A stretch of 64,000 nucleotides of DNA from Flaviramulus basaltis (GCF_900114265.1 NZ_FPKV01000001.1:744001-808000), one strand, 5' to 3'; positions 8,878 through 18,943 are shown, numbered from the stretch's first letter. Translations and numbers: made by a program. Notes: a model not told the origin generated them from the letters alone.

Positions 8878-10217
8878 TAATTTGAATTTTCTATTTGTTT
8901 TGCTTTATCTGTAAACGCTTTTGCTTTATCTGTATTGTTTAACAAAGTGTATGCTTTACCTAATTGGTTATAGAAGTCAGCTTCCATTTTATTGTCATCA
9001 ATAATATAATCTAATCCTGTTTCTAAAGATTCTAAAGCTTTTTTTGGTTGGTTTAATTCGTTTAACGCCACACCATTTATTAAATAAAACAAGGGTTGTG
9101 ATGGATATTCTTCAAGTACTTCAGTACTCTTTTCTTCGGCTAAATTATACTTTTTTAAATCAATATATAATAGTAATACATTACGTAAAACCATAAAATT
9201 CCCTGGTTCTAATTGTAAAGCCGTTTCAAAATATTCTAAAGCTTTTGCCTTGTTGTTTTTCGCTAAATGGTACTGACCTAATTCTATAAGCGTTTTACTA
9301 TTATTGGAATCACTTACCATGCTTGTAGCATCTATTAAATCGGCTTCGTATTGCGGATTATCGCCAACAAATTGAACAAAATCGGTTAATACTTTAAGTT
9401 TTGCTTCGGGTTTTATTTCTGAGCTTTTAACCACAATTTTCATCGACTCTATAGCTTTATCAGCATTATTATCGTCTAAATAAAACTTGTATAACGCTAA
9501 ATGAACTATTTGCGAATTCGGATTTGTTTTTAGCAGTTCTTTTGCGGTTTCAAAAGCCTTTTCTTTTTCGTTGTTTTCACTGTAGCGGAAAATAAGCGCC
9601 AAATAATTTGATTCTTTATCTGGATTATTTTCAACACGTTCTTCAAGATTTTTAATTTGATCTTTTTTGCGCCCAGTAACTTCATAAATTCTGTTTCTCA
9701 TAATATCACGAGAAACAGATATTCCAAATTCATTATCTAACTCATCTAAAATCTCCAAAGCATCATCATATTTTTCGGTTCTAACATAAAGTGATGCTAA
9801 ATCTTCTTTATAATCAGGATGATATTTAACAAGTTGCTTAACAGTTTTTATGGCTTTATCATGTTCGTTTTGGGATACATAAAAAGCATACAATTCATCT
9901 AAAAACCATTCATTATCTGGATCCTTATTCACTGCTTTTTTAAGTGCATCTTCTGCTGCTCCAAAATTTTTAAGCATATTGTAATTTTTGCCTAATTCAA
10001 AATATAAAACAGGAACAGAATTATCTATGTCTATACATTGTAAAAGAGCTTCAACAGAACGGTCATAATTTTCAATACCTTTTTGTTTCAATGCTTCATA
10101 GAAAAGGACTTCAAATTTATCGTCATTATCACCTAAATCGTCATTTTGAGCATAGTTTGCCTGTGGAATAATTAATATTCCAAATAAAAGAAGATATATG
10201 TAGATTTGTTTTTTCAT
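8877..10217 (-). CDS. Exported tetratricopeptide repeat protein
   Basis: A 446-residue protein with a signal peptide (about 1-23) and some ten TPR units through the rest, seen as repeated patterns such as LYFELGKNYNMLKNFGAAE and LIELGQYHLAKNNKAKALE. TPR arrays act as protein-protein scaffolds. It is the first gene of a minus-strand operon with the DUF4292 lipoprotein and the EnvC-like protein, so a role in envelope assembly is likely. The partner is unknown. Confidence 0.85.
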   Translation of the reverse strand: MKKQIYIYLLLFGILIIPQANYAQNDDLGDNDDKFEVLFYEALKQKGIENYDRSVEALLQCIDIDNSVPVLYFELGKNYNMLKNFGAAEDALKKAVNKDPDNEWFLDELYAFYVSQNEHDKAIKTVKQLVKYHPDYKEDLASLYVRTEKYDDALEILDELDNEFGISVSRDIMRNRIYEVTGRKKDQIKNLEERVENNPDKESNYLALIFRYSENNEKEKAFETAKELLKTNPNSQIVHLALYKFYLDDNNADKAIESMKIVVKSSEIKPEAKLKVLTDFVQFVGDNPQYEADLIDATSMVSDSNNSKTLIELGQYHLAKNNKAKALEYFETALQLEPGNFMVLRNVLLLYIDLKKYNLAEEKSTEVLEEYPSQPLFYLINGVALNELNQPKKALESLETGLDYIIDDNKMEADFYNQLGKAYTLLNNTDKAKAFTDKAKQIENSN

Positions 10218-10290
10218 TGATTATGTGATGTCTCGCTTAGCTTAGACATGATAACTAGCTTTCAAATAGCATTCCAAACTCTATGTTAAT

Positions 10291-10312
10291 GAATTCCTGC
10301 CTTCACAGGTGT
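10291..10312. repeat. Palindromic repeat copy (degenerate)
   Basis: GAATTCCTGCCTTCACAGGTG contains the TTCCTGC/CAGG arms of the palindrome family also seen at 11710-11729 and 29558-29577, with a partly decayed right arm. It is downstream of the nucleotidyltransferase gene. Confidence 0.5.
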
Positions 10313-10314
10313 TT

Positions 10315-11334
10315 TTATTCCAAAATAGAATAATCTCCTATACTGATACTTTTAAAATCACCATTATACTTTACATGATTACCAATCATAGCATTATCTA
10401 AATTAGCATTTTTAATACTTGTATGCGTTTGTATTAAGCTGTTTTTAACGATTGAGTTTTCAATAATAGTATTATTTCCAACGGAAACAAAAGGTCCAAT
10501 AGTTGTATTTTTAAGTACCACATTTTCGCCAACAAAACAGGGTTCAATAATTTTAGAATTCTCTAATTTAGATGAAGCTGCAATTAGTTCTTCTTCGCCA
10601 TCTTCTTTTAAAAAACCTAGCATACGCTGATTTGTTTCAATGGTTATGGATTTATTTCCGCAGTCCATCCACTCATCTACTGTTCCTGTTTTGAAAACTT
10701 TACCATCTGCCATCATACGCTTGATGCCATCATTAATTTGGTATTCACCACCATTCATAACGTTTTCATCAAGAATTTCTTGTAGTTTTCCTTTTAAAAC
10801 TGCTACATCTTTAAAATAATAAATACCTATTACAGCTTGATTGCTAACAAAAGTATCTGGTTTCTCAACCAATTCCACAATCTCTTGGTTGTCATTTAGC
10901 TTAACAACACCATAAGCTTCTGGGTTTTCAACTTCTTTAGTCCAAATAACACTATCGGCAGTCGGGTCTAAATCAAATTCCGCTCTAATTAGTGTATCTG
11001 CATAAGCGATTACTGCTGGACCTGAAAGCGAGGGTTTTGCACACATAATAGCATGACCTGTCCCTAGTGGTAAATCTTGACGGTAAATAGATGCTTTAGC
11101 GCCTAACCCTTTTGCTAAATCTTCTAAACTAGTAACGACATCGTCTCCAAACCAAGCTGGATCACCTAAAACAAATGCTATTTCTTCAATAGGTTGTTTT
11201 AAAACTTTGGCAATATCTTTTACTAACCTATGAACAATAGGCTGTCCTGCAACAGGAATTAATGGTTTTGGTACGGTTAAACTATGTGGGCGTAAACGAG
11301 AACCTCGTCCTGCCATTGGTACTATTATTTTCAT
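10315..11334 (-). CDS. Sugar-phosphate nucleotidyltransferase with beta-helix tail
   Basis: A 339-residue RmlA/GlmU-like enzyme that joins a sugar 1-phosphate to an NTP. The nucleotide-binding signature GRGSRLRPHSLTVPKPLIPV begins at residue 9. Residues about 240-339 carry hexapeptide-like repeats (IGPFVSVGNNTIIENSIVKN) forming a left-handed beta helix. No acetyl-CoA site can be assigned. Sugar and nucleotide specificity are not evident. It is separated from the polysaccharide locus by over 20 kb, so it may serve general metabolism. Confidence 0.85.
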   Translation of the reverse strand: MKIIVPMAGRGSRLRPHSLTVPKPLIPVAGQPIVHRLVKDIAKVLKQPIEEIAFVLGDPAWFGDDVVTSLEDLAKGLGAKASIYRQDLPLGTGHAIMCAKPSLSGPAVIAYADTLIRAEFDLDPTADSVIWTKEVENPEAYGVVKLNDNQEIVELVEKPDTFVSNQAVIGIYYFKDVAVLKGKLQEILDENVMNGGEYQINDGIKRMMADGKVFKTGTVDEWMDCGNKSITIETNQRMLGFLKEDGEEELIAASSKLENSKIIEPCFVGENVVLKNTTIGPFVSVGNNTIIENSIVKNSLIQTHTSIKNANLDNAMIGNHVKYNGDFKSISIGDYSILE

Positions 11335-11340
11335 GTTAAA

Positions 11341-11358
11341 TGCCTGCGTAGGCAGGTA
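11341..11358. repeat. Short palindromic repeat
   Basis: CCTGC (11343-11347) and GCAGG (11352-11356) form a hairpin with a 4-base loop, flanked by AT pairs. It lies directly upstream of the nucleotidyltransferase start, so it would sit in its leader. Confidence 0.5.
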
Positions 11359-11433
11359 TCTTTTAAGATTAAACTTATAATTTTATTCTCTTAATTTATT
11401 AAAATTTAAATTCCAATTTAAACTCAAATCAGT

Positions 11434-11697
11434 CTAACTTGAATTCATTTCTTGTATGAGTTTAATTTTCCAATCTCTTTTCCACTTCTTAAATTGCCTT
11501 TCTCTTTTTTCGGCTCCATTTCCGTTTTCAAACTCTTCAAAATATACGAGAACACTACAATTATATTTTGCTGTAAATGCTTTTGGATTTGCTTTTAATT
11601 TATGCTCTTTTACTCTTTCATCAATATTATCCGTGACTCCAATATAAATAACTCCTTGAGGTTTATTTGTAATGATATAAACATACCAAAGATTCAT
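11434..11697 (-). CDS. GIY-YIG domain protein
   Basis: An 87-residue single-domain GIY-YIG protein. The motif GVIYIG is at residues 15-20, followed by the catalytic-type arginine R28 in DNIDERVKEHK and a glutamate-containing segment (GAEKRERQFKKWKR). The small size matches the UPF0213/YhbQ-like group, often present in several copies in flavobacteria. The gene is bracketed by palindromic repeats at 11341 and 11710. Function is a putative nuclease; targets are unknown. Confidence 0.85.
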   Translation of the reverse strand: MNLWYVYIITNKPQGVIYIGVTDNIDERVKEHKLKANPKAFTAKYNCSVLVYFEEFENGNGAEKRERQFKKWKRDWKIKLIQEMNSS

Positions 11698-11709
11698 TTT
11701 TTTTTAGAG

Positions 11710-11729
11710 ATTCCTGCATTCGCAGGAAT
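11710..11729. repeat. Perfect short palindromic repeat
   Basis: ATTCCTGC and GCAGGAAT form perfect 8-base arms around the loop ATTC. It lies in the 36-base gap between dut and the GIY-YIG gene. There is no T run after it on the minus strand, so it is not a standard terminator. Confidence 0.7.
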
Positions 11730-11733
11730 TGGT

Positions 11734-12168
11734 TTATTTCACGCCTGTACTACCAAATCCACCTTCTCCTCGTGAGGTTTCAGAAAGTATTTCAACCGCT
11801 TCCCATTCTGCTCGTTCGTGTTTAGCAATTACTAATTGTGCAATACGCTCACCATTATTAATAATAAAATCTTCATTTGAAAGATTTACTAAAATAACGC
11901 CTATTTCTCCCCTGTAATCTGCATCAACAGTTCCTGGTGCATTTAATACAGTGATTCCTTTTTTTGCTGCCAACCCACTTCTTGGGCGTACTTGAGCCTC
12001 GTAACCTATAGGTAATTCGATAAATAAACCTGTACCTACAATACTTCTTTCTAAAGGTTTTAAAACTCTTGACTCCGAAATATTTGCGCGTAAATCCATT
12101 CCTGCGGAAGCAATGGTTTCATAATGTGGTAAATCGTGATTCGATTTGTTTACTATTTTTATTTGCAT
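11734..12168 (-). CDS. dut: dUTP diphosphatase
   Basis: Hydrolyses dUTP to dUMP and pyrophosphate, keeping uracil out of DNA and supplying dTMP synthesis. All five trimeric dUTPase motifs are present: AGMDLRA (22-28), [34 protein letters not shown] and the C-terminal [10 protein letters not shown] arm. The length of 144 residues is standard. It starts one base before the end of the flippase gene upstream, suggesting co-transcription. Confidence 0.97.
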   Translation of the reverse strand: MQIKIVNKSNHDLPHYETIASAGMDLRANISESRVLKPLERSIVGTGLFIELPIGYEAQVRPRSGLAAKKGITVLNAPGTVDADYRGEIGVILVNLSNEDFIINNGERIAQLVIAKHERAEWEAVEILSETSRGEGGFGSTGVK

Positions 12169-12169
12169 G

Positions 12170-13630
12170 TTATTTTTTTAACAATTGTTTTATTTCGTTT
12201 TTTTCTGAAAAATAAATAATTCCCAAAAATACAATTAACATCGATATTCCAATAGAATAAACGCCTCTAAATTGATAAAACGATACTATAGATAATACCG
12301 TTGAGAGCAATAAATACAAACCTATTTTCTTTAAATTATAGGGTATTGGGTAGTACTTTTTTCCAAAATAATATGATAAAATCATCATACTAGCATAAGC
12401 TGTTAATGTTGCTAATGCAGAACCCTTATAGCTCATAATTGGAATTAACAAAAAATTTAATGCTAACGTTAACAATGCCCCAAAAACGGATATATAAGCT
12501 CCAAATTTTGTTCTATCAGTAATCTTATACCATACAGAAAGATTATGATAAATACCTAAACAAAAATTAGCTAATAGAATTATTGGAATAATCCACATGG
12601 CTTTCCAATATGCCTCGTTTCCAATAAAAACAACTTTTAAAATATCTGCAAAAACAACAACTGTTAGCAAAATAACAGAACCAAAAATGACAAAATATTC
12701 CAAAATTCTAGCATAGTTTTTTTGGGGGTTTTGTGTTTTGGCATGACTAAAAAAGAATGGCTCTATGCCTAAGCGATATGCGGTTGCAAACAAGGTCATA
12801 AACAATGCTAATTTATAACAAGCAGAATACATGCCAATCTCTGTTTTGGCTATGTTTTCAGGAAGTAATTTATCTAATAAAATCCTATCAAAAGTTTCAT
12901 TAATAGAAAAAGCAACGCCAGCAATTAAGACAGGAAATGCATAACGCATCATTTGTTTCCAAAGCAAAGTATTGAATGTGTATTTTATCTTAAAATAAAA
13001 TGGAAGCATTAGCAATAAAGTAACCGCACTGGCTACTAAATTGGCGATGAATATATAGTTAATTTCAAAATTTGGTCTGTAAAAGGGCTCAAATATTGAT
13101 GATTGAGAAGCTAAATCTTTTAACCACAAAAGCAAAAACAGATTTAATCCAAGATTAATAACTACATTCAATATTTTAATAAGGGCATATTTCATTGGTT
13201 TTGCATTTGCCCTTAACCAAGCAAATGGAATAATAACTAATGCATCTAAGAGTAAAATCCAAATAACCAGATTAATGTATTCTACTTTTATATCAATAGA
13301 TTTCGCAATGGTGTCCTGAAAAACTAATGCTAAAGCAAAAAAGATTAACGAAGTAATAATTAAAGAAATTGTTGATGTTCCAATCACTTTAATTCCATCC
13401 TCTTCCTTATTAAAAAATCTAAAGAATGCTGTTTCCATTCCGTAGGCTAGAATGACATTAAATAAAACAAAATAAGAAAAGATTAAAGATACATCTCCAT
13501 AATCGGCCACCGATTTTAAAACACTCTCATCAGTGTGTAATCGTACTAATAGAAAGCTAAGCATTCTTGGTAGCACAGTAGCTAATCCGTAAATGAATGT
13601 TTGCTTAAATAATGTTTTGAATGTGCTCAA
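12170..13630 (-). CDS. Polysaccharide flippase-like membrane protein
   Basis: A 486-residue integral membrane protein with about 12-14 hydrophobic helices, of the MATE/Wzx-like (polysaccharide biosynthesis C) superfamily. Such proteins move undecaprenyl-linked saccharides across the inner membrane. It is not in the polysaccharide locus but directly before dut, an arrangement I take to be the conserved flavobacterial housekeeping flippase. The substrate is unknown; a role with O-antigen or peptidoglycan-type lipid carriers is possible. Confidence 0.8.
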   Translation of the reverse strand: MSTFKTLFKQTFIYGLATVLPRMLSFLLVRLHTDESVLKSVADYGDVSLIFSYFVLFNVILAYGMETAFFRFFNKEEDGIKVIGTSTISLIITSLIFFALALVFQDTIAKSIDIKVEYINLVIWILLLDALVIIPFAWLRANAKPMKYALIKILNVVINLGLNLFLLLWLKDLASQSSIFEPFYRPNFEINYIFIANLVASAVTLLLMLPFYFKIKYTFNTLLWKQMMRYAFPVLIAGVAFSINETFDRILLDKLLPENIAKTEIGMYSACYKLALFMTLFATAYRLGIEPFFFSHAKTQNPQKNYARILEYFVIFGSVILLTVVVFADILKVVFIGNEAYWKAMWIIPIILLANFCLGIYHNLSVWYKITDRTKFGAYISVFGALLTLALNFLLIPIMSYKGSALATLTAYASMMILSYYFGKKYYPIPYNLKKIGLYLLLSTVLSIVSFYQFRGVYSIGISMLIVFLGIIYFSEKNEIKQLLKK

Positions 13631-13875
13631 TGATAGGTTATTTGTATCGCTAAAAATACGTTTTTAGCTAAAGCAAACCAAAGATAAATTGTTGTGTATT
13701 GGGTTGTGTTATGGATAGTGTTACGTTTTCTTTTAAAGAATATTAGATTTTTTAAAATTATTGAAACTCACTATACATTCAGCATATTTTAGTTTAAAAA
13801 CATTCACTGAAATTTTGACATAAACATCAAAATACAATACAAATAACTCATTATCAATTATTTATATTTTTGTGT

Positions 13876-14427
13876 TTATTTAAGTTCATTTAAAAACAAA
13901 AGCTCTTTCTTTATTTCTTTTATGATAAAAAATGCCAAAAGAAGAATTATCACTACTGAAGAAACAAGAATGTAATTATAAAACCCTGAAGAAAGAGCTT
14001 GTTTAAAATTTGGTAAAAGCATTATAAATCCAATAACATATACTGCAAAAACTACTGGCGTTAGCACAAAATGAACTTGCTTTCTGGATTTATAATAACT
14101 TTCTAACTTAATTTTAAATGATTTAAAATCAATTCCTTTATTAAGCTTGTCTAGTTTTTTAATGCTAAGAAGTTCTATAATTACTCTGACTAAAAGTGGT
14201 AAAATCATTAATATTAAACCCCATGTTGCTGTACTTTGAGTATAAGCTGCTACGTAAAAAAAGAAAAAAACAAGTATTGCAACTGTTGCTAACAACACAA
14301 TATTAGTAATACGTTGTTTGCTTTTTAGAGCTTTAATTTTGTTTGATATTATTTTAATCCCATCATCTGTGGGAATTTGAGTAGATTGGTTTTGCCAATC
14401 GTTTTTTAAGTTTTCAAAGAGTTCCAT
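13876..14427 (-). CDS. Membrane protein, probable anti-sigma-type partner
   Basis: A 183-residue protein with a soluble N-terminus (1-38, containing a WQNQSTQIP segment) and four hydrophobic segments, in two pairs at about 40-88 and 118-168. Its start overlaps the end of the ECF sigma gene by 14 bases. This gene order and the cytoplasmic N-terminus suggest that it controls that sigma factor. No zinc-finger (HxxxCxxC) anti-sigma motif is present, so the assignment rests on context only. Confidence 0.6.
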   Translation of the reverse strand: MELFENLKNDWQNQSTQIPTDDGIKIISNKIKALKSKQRITNIVLLATVAILVFFFFYVAAYTQSTATWGLILMILPLLVRVIIELLSIKKLDKLNKGIDFKSFKIKLESYYKSRKQVHFVLTPVVFAVYVIGFIMLLPNFKQALSSGFYNYILVSSVVIILLLAFFIIKEIKKELLFLNELK

Positions 14428-14908
14428 TTAAAATACATGTTTTAAGTTCGTTTTTTATTCTGTGAATTCTAGTTCTTACTACTTCATGGGAAAGCCCTAG
14501 AATAACCGAAATTTCCTTTTGAGGAATATCTTCCATCTCTAACACTATAAGCGCTTTTTTATCGACAGAAAGGTGCTGAATACATCTGTGTAATTGATTT
14601 AATTGACTTTCTTTTTGAGCATGAGAATCAACTTCATATATTTCAGCTTGATCTTCAATGTTTTTATTAGAAGTATATTTCTTTTTTCTGAGTTCTAAAA
14701 GGCATGTATTTACTGTAATTCTATAAATCCATGTTGAGATTTTACTTTCTCCTTTAAATCTTTCTAAACCTTCCCAAACTTTCACAAACACCTCTTGAGC
14801 CAAATCTTGAGCTAAAGGCTCATTACCCTTTACATAACCCATGCATATACGCACTACTTTATTGTAGTTATTGTAGTAAATTTGTTCAAATTTGATATTT
14901 TCTTTCAT
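14414..14908 (-). CDS. ECF-type RNA polymerase sigma factor
   Basis: A 164-residue sigma-70 family ECF factor. Region 2 spans about 10-75 (LAQDLAQEVFVKVWEGLERFKG, shortened here, with the WIYRITVNTCL helix) and region 4 about 105-160 (IPQKEISVILGLSHEVVRTR helix-turn-helix). It lies between an alpha/beta hydrolase gene (4-base overlap) and a membrane protein gene (14-base overlap), forming a three-gene minus-strand operon. The overlaps imply translational coupling. Confidence 0.92.
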   Translation of the reverse strand: MKENIKFEQIYYNNYNKVVRICMGYVKGNEPLAQDLAQEVFVKVWEGLERFKGESKISTWIYRITVNTCLLELRKKKYTSNKNIEDQAEIYEVDSHAQKESQLNQLHRCIQHLSVDKKALIVLEMEDIPQKEISVILGLSHEVVRTRIHRIKNELKTCILNGTL

Positions 14909-15750
14909 TGTTTCAACTCTTCATTTAGTTGATTTAAAAACCACTCAGGCTTATCATACATGATAAAGTGGGCGGAATCTTCTGCAAAAATTAAATTGTA
15001 CGACTCTAAGTTTTTATATTGCTCTTCATAATTTTTCTGTGCAGCTTCTTTACCATAAGGATTTGTAGCACCTAATATCGTTACAGGAATTTTTATGTTG
15101 GCAATATTTTCACGTAAATCTAATTTAAGTAAATCTGTATAACCATACACATAGGTTTCTCTATCTGCTTTAACCATCCAATCCTTAATAAGTAATTGTT
15201 TATCAACATTTTTTGTCATGCCTTGCGCCATTTGATTCGCCATATTTTCAAAATCTTCTTTATTCATAGCTAAAGTTTGATTATTATATGGACTATCATA
15301 TTGCATATATTCACTCTTAAAATTAGGCATAATAAGCGCTCCTGTAGAAGGTAAAGCATCTACGACAATAAGTTTTTTTAGTTCAACATTTTGTTCAGAA
15401 GCAATCCAAAGTCCTAATGCTCCACCAAGGCTATGACCAATAATTACAGTGTTTTTTAAATTCTTATCTTTAATATAAGCTTCTACTTCGTTTTTAATTT
15501 TTGGAAGCCATGGTTTTTCAATTGGTAAAACATCACCAAAGCCTGCGAAAGTAAATATATGACATTCGTGTGCTTTAGAAAGTTCTGCTACAACATCGTT
15601 CCACACTTCTCCTGTACATGTAAATCCAGGAAAGAAAAGAATAGGCTCACCTTTACCAATAACATTTACTTTGAAGGCTTTGTTTTGTCCAGATACAGAA
15701 AAGGAAATAATAGTAAGTAATACGATTAATTTTGTTTTAATTGTTTTCAT
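14905..15750 (-). CDS. Exported alpha/beta hydrolase
   Basis: A 281-residue serine hydrolase with a signal peptide (about 1-22). The nucleophile elbow GHSLGG is at 105-110 with Ser107; the probable catalytic His is in DSAHF near residue 260. The oxyanion strand reads FFPGFTCTGEVW. The fold is that of esterases/lipases or related hydrolases; the substrate cannot be inferred. It is first in an operon with an ECF sigma factor and a membrane protein, so it may be part of the same envelope-stress response. Confidence 0.87.
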   Translation of the reverse strand: MKTIKTKLIVLLTIISFSVSGQNKAFKVNVIGKGEPILFFPGFTCTGEVWNDVVAELSKAHECHIFTFAGFGDVLPIEKPWLPKIKNEVEAYIKDKNLKNTVIIGHSLGGALGLWIASEQNVELKKLIVVDALPSTGALIMPNFKSEYMQYDSPYNNQTLAMNKEDFENMANQMAQGMTKNVDKQLLIKDWMVKADRETYVYGYTDLLKLDLRENIANIKIPVTILGATNPYGKEAAQKNYEEQYKNLESYNLIFAEDSAHFIMYDKPEWFLNQLNEELKQ

Positions 15751-15783
15751 AAGAAAAATGATTTTTAGTTTATTTTCCCTTTT

Positions 15784-15808
15784 GATACAATTTTTTAAAA
15801 ATGTTACA
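15784..15808 (-). promoter_or_regulatory. Candidate ECF-type promoter upstream of the hydrolase-sigma operon
   Basis: On the minus strand TGTAAC (15808-15803) and GTATC (15788-15784) are 14 bases apart and end about 34 bases before the first start codon. This AAC ... GT arrangement is like ECF-dependent promoters. I infer autoregulation; no second copy was found in the window to support it. Confidence 0.35.
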
Positions 15809-15828
15809 TATTATTTTAACTAAAATAA

Positions 15829-15855
15829 AAAAACCTCACATTTCTGTGAGGTTTT
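15829..15855 (-). terminator. Hairpin terminator after atpG
   Basis: AAACCTCACA and TGTGAGGTTT form 10-base arms around a 4-base loop, followed on the minus strand by a long T run. It closes the ATP synthase operon. Confidence 0.88.
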
Positions 15856-15890
15856 GCATTATAAACACCTGTTGTTTCAGGCATTATATT

Positions 15891-16751
15891 TTAATTATTC
15901 AAAGCTTCTGCTCCTCCAACAATCTCTAAAATTTCGTTAGTAATTGAAGCCTGTCTAGCTTTGTTGTATGTTAATTTAAGTTGATCTCTTAACTCGGTAG
16001 CATTATCTGTTGCTTTATGCATTGCAGTCATACGAGCACCATGTTCAGATGCAAAAGAATCTCTAATACCTTTATATAATTGAGTTTTTAAAGACTTAGG
16101 AATTAATTGCTCAACGATTTCAATTTTTGAAGGTTCGAAAATATAGTCTGCATTATTATTTACTGCGCCTTCAACTGGTACTATTGGTAAAAATTGTTCT
16201 GTAGTAACTAATTGAGTTGCAGCGTTTTTAAATTTGTTATAAATAATTTCAATTTTATCAAAATCACCTGCAACAAATTTATCCATTAATAGTTCTGCTA
16301 TTTCAGAAACATTATCAAAAGTTAAATCATCAAAAACTTCACTTTTATTAGCTATAACTTTATTGGTTTTTTTAAAGGCATCATTCCCTTTTTTTCCAAT
16401 AGCGAAATAAGACACTTCTTGATTAGCATATCTTTTAGAAGTTAGATTATTAACTTCTTTAATAATATTTGAATTAAAAGCGCCTGCTAAACCTCTGTTT
16501 GAAGTAATAACAACTATTAAAACCTTTTTTACCTCGCGTTGAGTAGAAAATTTACTTCCAGAATCTTCATCTAAAGTTGCGCTTAAACTTTGTAAAAGTT
16601 CAGTTAACTTATCTGCGTAAGGACGCATTGCGGTAATAGCATCTTGAGCTTTCTTTAGCTTTGCAGCAGATACCATTTTCATGGCACTAGTAATCTGCAT
16701 CGTTGAAGATACCGATGATATTCTGTTACGTATTTCTTTTAAATTTGCCAT
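15891..16751 (-). CDS. atpG: ATP synthase F1 subunit gamma
   Basis: The central rotor stalk of F1, coupling c-ring rotation to catalysis in the alpha/beta hexamer. The N-terminal helix (MANLKEIRNRISSVSSTMQI) and the C-terminal helix (KARQASITNEILEIVGGAEA) that form the coiled coil are both intact. The 286-residue length is normal. It is last in the operon and is followed by a strong terminator. A degenerate intergenic repeat lies in the 48-base gap to atpA. Confidence 0.97.
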   Translation of the reverse strand: MANLKEIRNRISSVSSTMQITSAMKMVSAAKLKKAQDAITAMRPYADKLTELLQSLSATLDEDSGSKFSTQREVKKVLIVVITSNRGLAGAFNSNIIKEVNNLTSKRYANQEVSYFAIGKKGNDAFKKTNKVIANKSEVFDDLTFDNVSEIAELLMDKFVAGDFDKIEIIYNKFKNAATQLVTTEQFLPIVPVEGAVNNNADYIFEPSKIEIVEQLIPKSLKTQLYKGIRDSFASEHGARMTAMHKATDNATELRDQLKLTYNKARQASITNEILEIVGGAEALNN

Positions 16752-16762
16752 ATTTTCTTTTT

Positions 16763-16790
16763 GAGATCCAGAAGCAAGTTCAGGATGACA
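16763..16790. repeat. Intergenic repeat inside the ATP synthase operon
   Basis: A 28-base element starting GAGATCC and ending CAGGATGACA, with an imperfect dyad. It occupies most of the atpA-atpG gap and resembles the copy at 6840-6863. Confidence 0.5.
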
Positions 16791-16799
16791 TTAAGGTTA

Positions 16800-18380
16800 T
16801 TAAGCTCTATATTTTCCTGATAAATCTTTTGCTACAGCCGTTAATGTATCTGTAACTTCATCAGTTAATTTTCCTGCTTTTAAAGTTGCTAAAACATCAC
16901 TATGTTTCGCTTTTAAAAACTCTAAATAATCTCTTTCAAATTCCTTTACTTTTTCAACAGGAACATCTCTTAATAAGTTTTTAGAACCTGCATAAATAAT
17001 AGCAACTTGATCTTCAACTGTAAAAGGATCATTTTGTGCTTGTTTTAAAATCTCAACGTTACGTTTTCCTTTGTTAATTACATTCAACGTTACAGCATCT
17101 AAATCTGAACCAAACTTAGCAAACGCTTCTAACTCGCGATATTGTGCTTGATCTAATTTTAATGTTCCAGACACTTTTTTCATAGACTTAATCTGAGCGT
17201 TACCACCAACACGAGATACAGAAATACCTACGTTAATTGCTGGACGTACACCTGAGTTAAATAAATCTCCATCTAAGAAAATTTGTCCATCTGTAATCGA
17301 AATTACGTTTGTTGGAATATATGCAGAAACATCACCCGCTTGAGTTTCAATAATTGGTAAAGCAGTTAAAGAACCACCACCTTTTACTATTGATTTTAAT
17401 GAATCTGGTAAGTCGTTCATGTTTTTAGCAATTTCATCATTATTGATGATTTTTGCTGAGCGCTCTAATAATCTAGAGTGAAGATAGAAAACATCACCTG
17501 GATATGCCTCACGTCCTGGTGGACGACGTAATAATAAAGATACCTCACGGTAAGCAACCGCTTGTTTTGATAAATCATCAAATACAATTAAAGCTGGACG
17601 ACCAGTATCTCTAAAATATTCTCCAATAGAAGCACCTGTAAACGGAGCATAAACTTGCATAGCAGCAGGATCTGATGCGTTTGCAGCTACTATAGTAGTA
17701 TAAGCTAATGCACCTTTTTCTTCTAAAGTTTTAGCAATTAAAGCTACAGTTGATGCTTTTTGTCCAACGGCAACATATATACAATATACAGGCTCACCTG
17801 CATCGTAAAATTCTTTTTGATTTAAGATGGTATCAATACAAACTGCTGTTTTACCAGTTTGACGGTCACCAATAACCAACTCACGTTGACCACGACCTAC
17901 TGGAATCATCGCATCGATAGATTTAATTCCTGTTTGTAATGGCTCAGTTACTGGCTCACGAAAAATAACTCCAGGAGCTTTACGCTCTAGAGGCATTTCG
18001 TAAGTTTTACCTGTGATTGGTCCTTTACCGTCAATAGGATTCCCTAAAGTATCAACAACACGTCCAACAATACCTTCACCTACATTAACAGAAGCAATAC
18101 GAGATGTACGTTTTACGATAGAGCCTTCTCTTACACCAACAGATGCTCCTAATAATACAATACCTACGTTATCTTCTTCTAGGTTAAGTACAATACCTTC
18201 TAAACCGCCTTCGAATTCTACTAATTCTCCGTATTGAGCATTAGCCAATCCGTAAGCACGTACAATACCATCTCCTACAGTTAATACAGTTCCTACTTCA
18301 TCTAATGAAGCACTTGCTTCAAAACCCGAAAGTTGTTGTTTTAAGATTGCTGATATTTCAGCTGGTTTTACTTCTGCCAT
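16800..18380 (-). CDS. atpA: ATP synthase F1 subunit alpha
   Basis: The non-catalytic nucleotide-binding subunit of F1. The P-loop GDRQTGKT is at 171-178. The segment [20 protein letters not shown] contains the Walker B region, and the arginine-finger segment with [10 protein letters not shown] follows near 390. Its 526 residues match the family. It lies between atpH and atpG. Nothing unusual is seen. Confidence 0.98.
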   Translation of the reverse strand: MAEVKPAEISAILKQQLSGFEASASLDEVGTVLTVGDGIVRAYGLANAQYGELVEFEGGLEGIVLNLEEDNVGIVLLGASVGVREGSIVKRTSRIASVNVGEGIVGRVVDTLGNPIDGKGPITGKTYEMPLERKAPGVIFREPVTEPLQTGIKSIDAMIPVGRGQRELVIGDRQTGKTAVCIDTILNQKEFYDAGEPVYCIYVAVGQKASTVALIAKTLEEKGALAYTTIVAANASDPAAMQVYAPFTGASIGEYFRDTGRPALIVFDDLSKQAVAYREVSLLLRRPPGREAYPGDVFYLHSRLLERSAKIINNDEIAKNMNDLPDSLKSIVKGGGSLTALPIIETQAGDVSAYIPTNVISITDGQIFLDGDLFNSGVRPAINVGISVSRVGGNAQIKSMKKVSGTLKLDQAQYRELEAFAKFGSDLDAVTLNVINKGKRNVEILKQAQNDPFTVEDQVAIIYAGSKNLLRDVPVEKVKEFERDYLEFLKAKHSDVLATLKAGKLTDEVTDTLTAVAKDLSGKYRA

Positions 18381-18407
18381 CTTATTATTTATTTAGATAT
18401 AAATATC

Positions 18408-18938
18408 TTAGTTTAATGTAAATTCTCTTTTTAATTTGTTTAATTGATTTGCAACACTTGCGTTGTATTGTAAATCTCCTATACGTAAAATGAAACCACC
18501 TAAAATGCTTTCATCTATAGTGTTTTCTACTTCAACATCTTTCCCTGTAAGTTCTTTAGCTTTTGCTAAAACTTTCTTCTTTAAATCATCTGTTAAGGCC
18601 ACTACTGTTGTAACAGTTGCTAACTCAATACCTTTAGATGCATCAAATAACTGATTGTATTTTAAAGCAACTTCGCTCAAAATATTTATTCTGTTATTAC
18701 TCATTAAAGTATCAATTAAGCTAATTGTGCCTTTATTGGAGTTTTTAAAAACATCTAATAGAATAGATTTTTTTACTGAAGAAGGAATTACAGGACTTTG
18801 AAGCGCATCACTTAACTCTTTACTTTCGGCAATAGTATTAGAAATTAGTTTCATATCATTATTTACAGCGTCTGCTGTTTTTTGATCTGATGCTAAACTT
18901 AACATTGCTTTTGCGTAACGTATTGCTGCTCCTGCCAT
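18408..18938 (-). CDS. atpH: ATP synthase F1 subunit delta
   Basis: The 176-residue OSCP-type subunit joining the peripheral stalk to the top of F1. The N-terminal helical domain begins AAIRYAKAMLSLA and the C-terminal part contains the conserved GGFILRIGDLQYNASV segment. It is separated from atpF by five bases, in keeping with co-transcription. Confidence 0.95.
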   Translation of the reverse strand: MAGAAIRYAKAMLSLASDQKTADAVNNDMKLISNTIAESKELSDALQSPVIPSSVKKSILLDVFKNSNKGTISLIDTLMSNNRINILSEVALKYNQLFDASKGIELATVTTVVALTDDLKKKVLAKAKELTGKDVEVENTIDESILGGFILRIGDLQYNASVANQLNKLKREFTLN

Positions 18939-18943
18939 TATTA

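Noticed and set aside
11710-11729. Rho-independent terminator of dut
   Set aside because: The hairpin is perfect but has no T run on the minus strand, and the same palindrome occurs in other operons; treated as a repeat.
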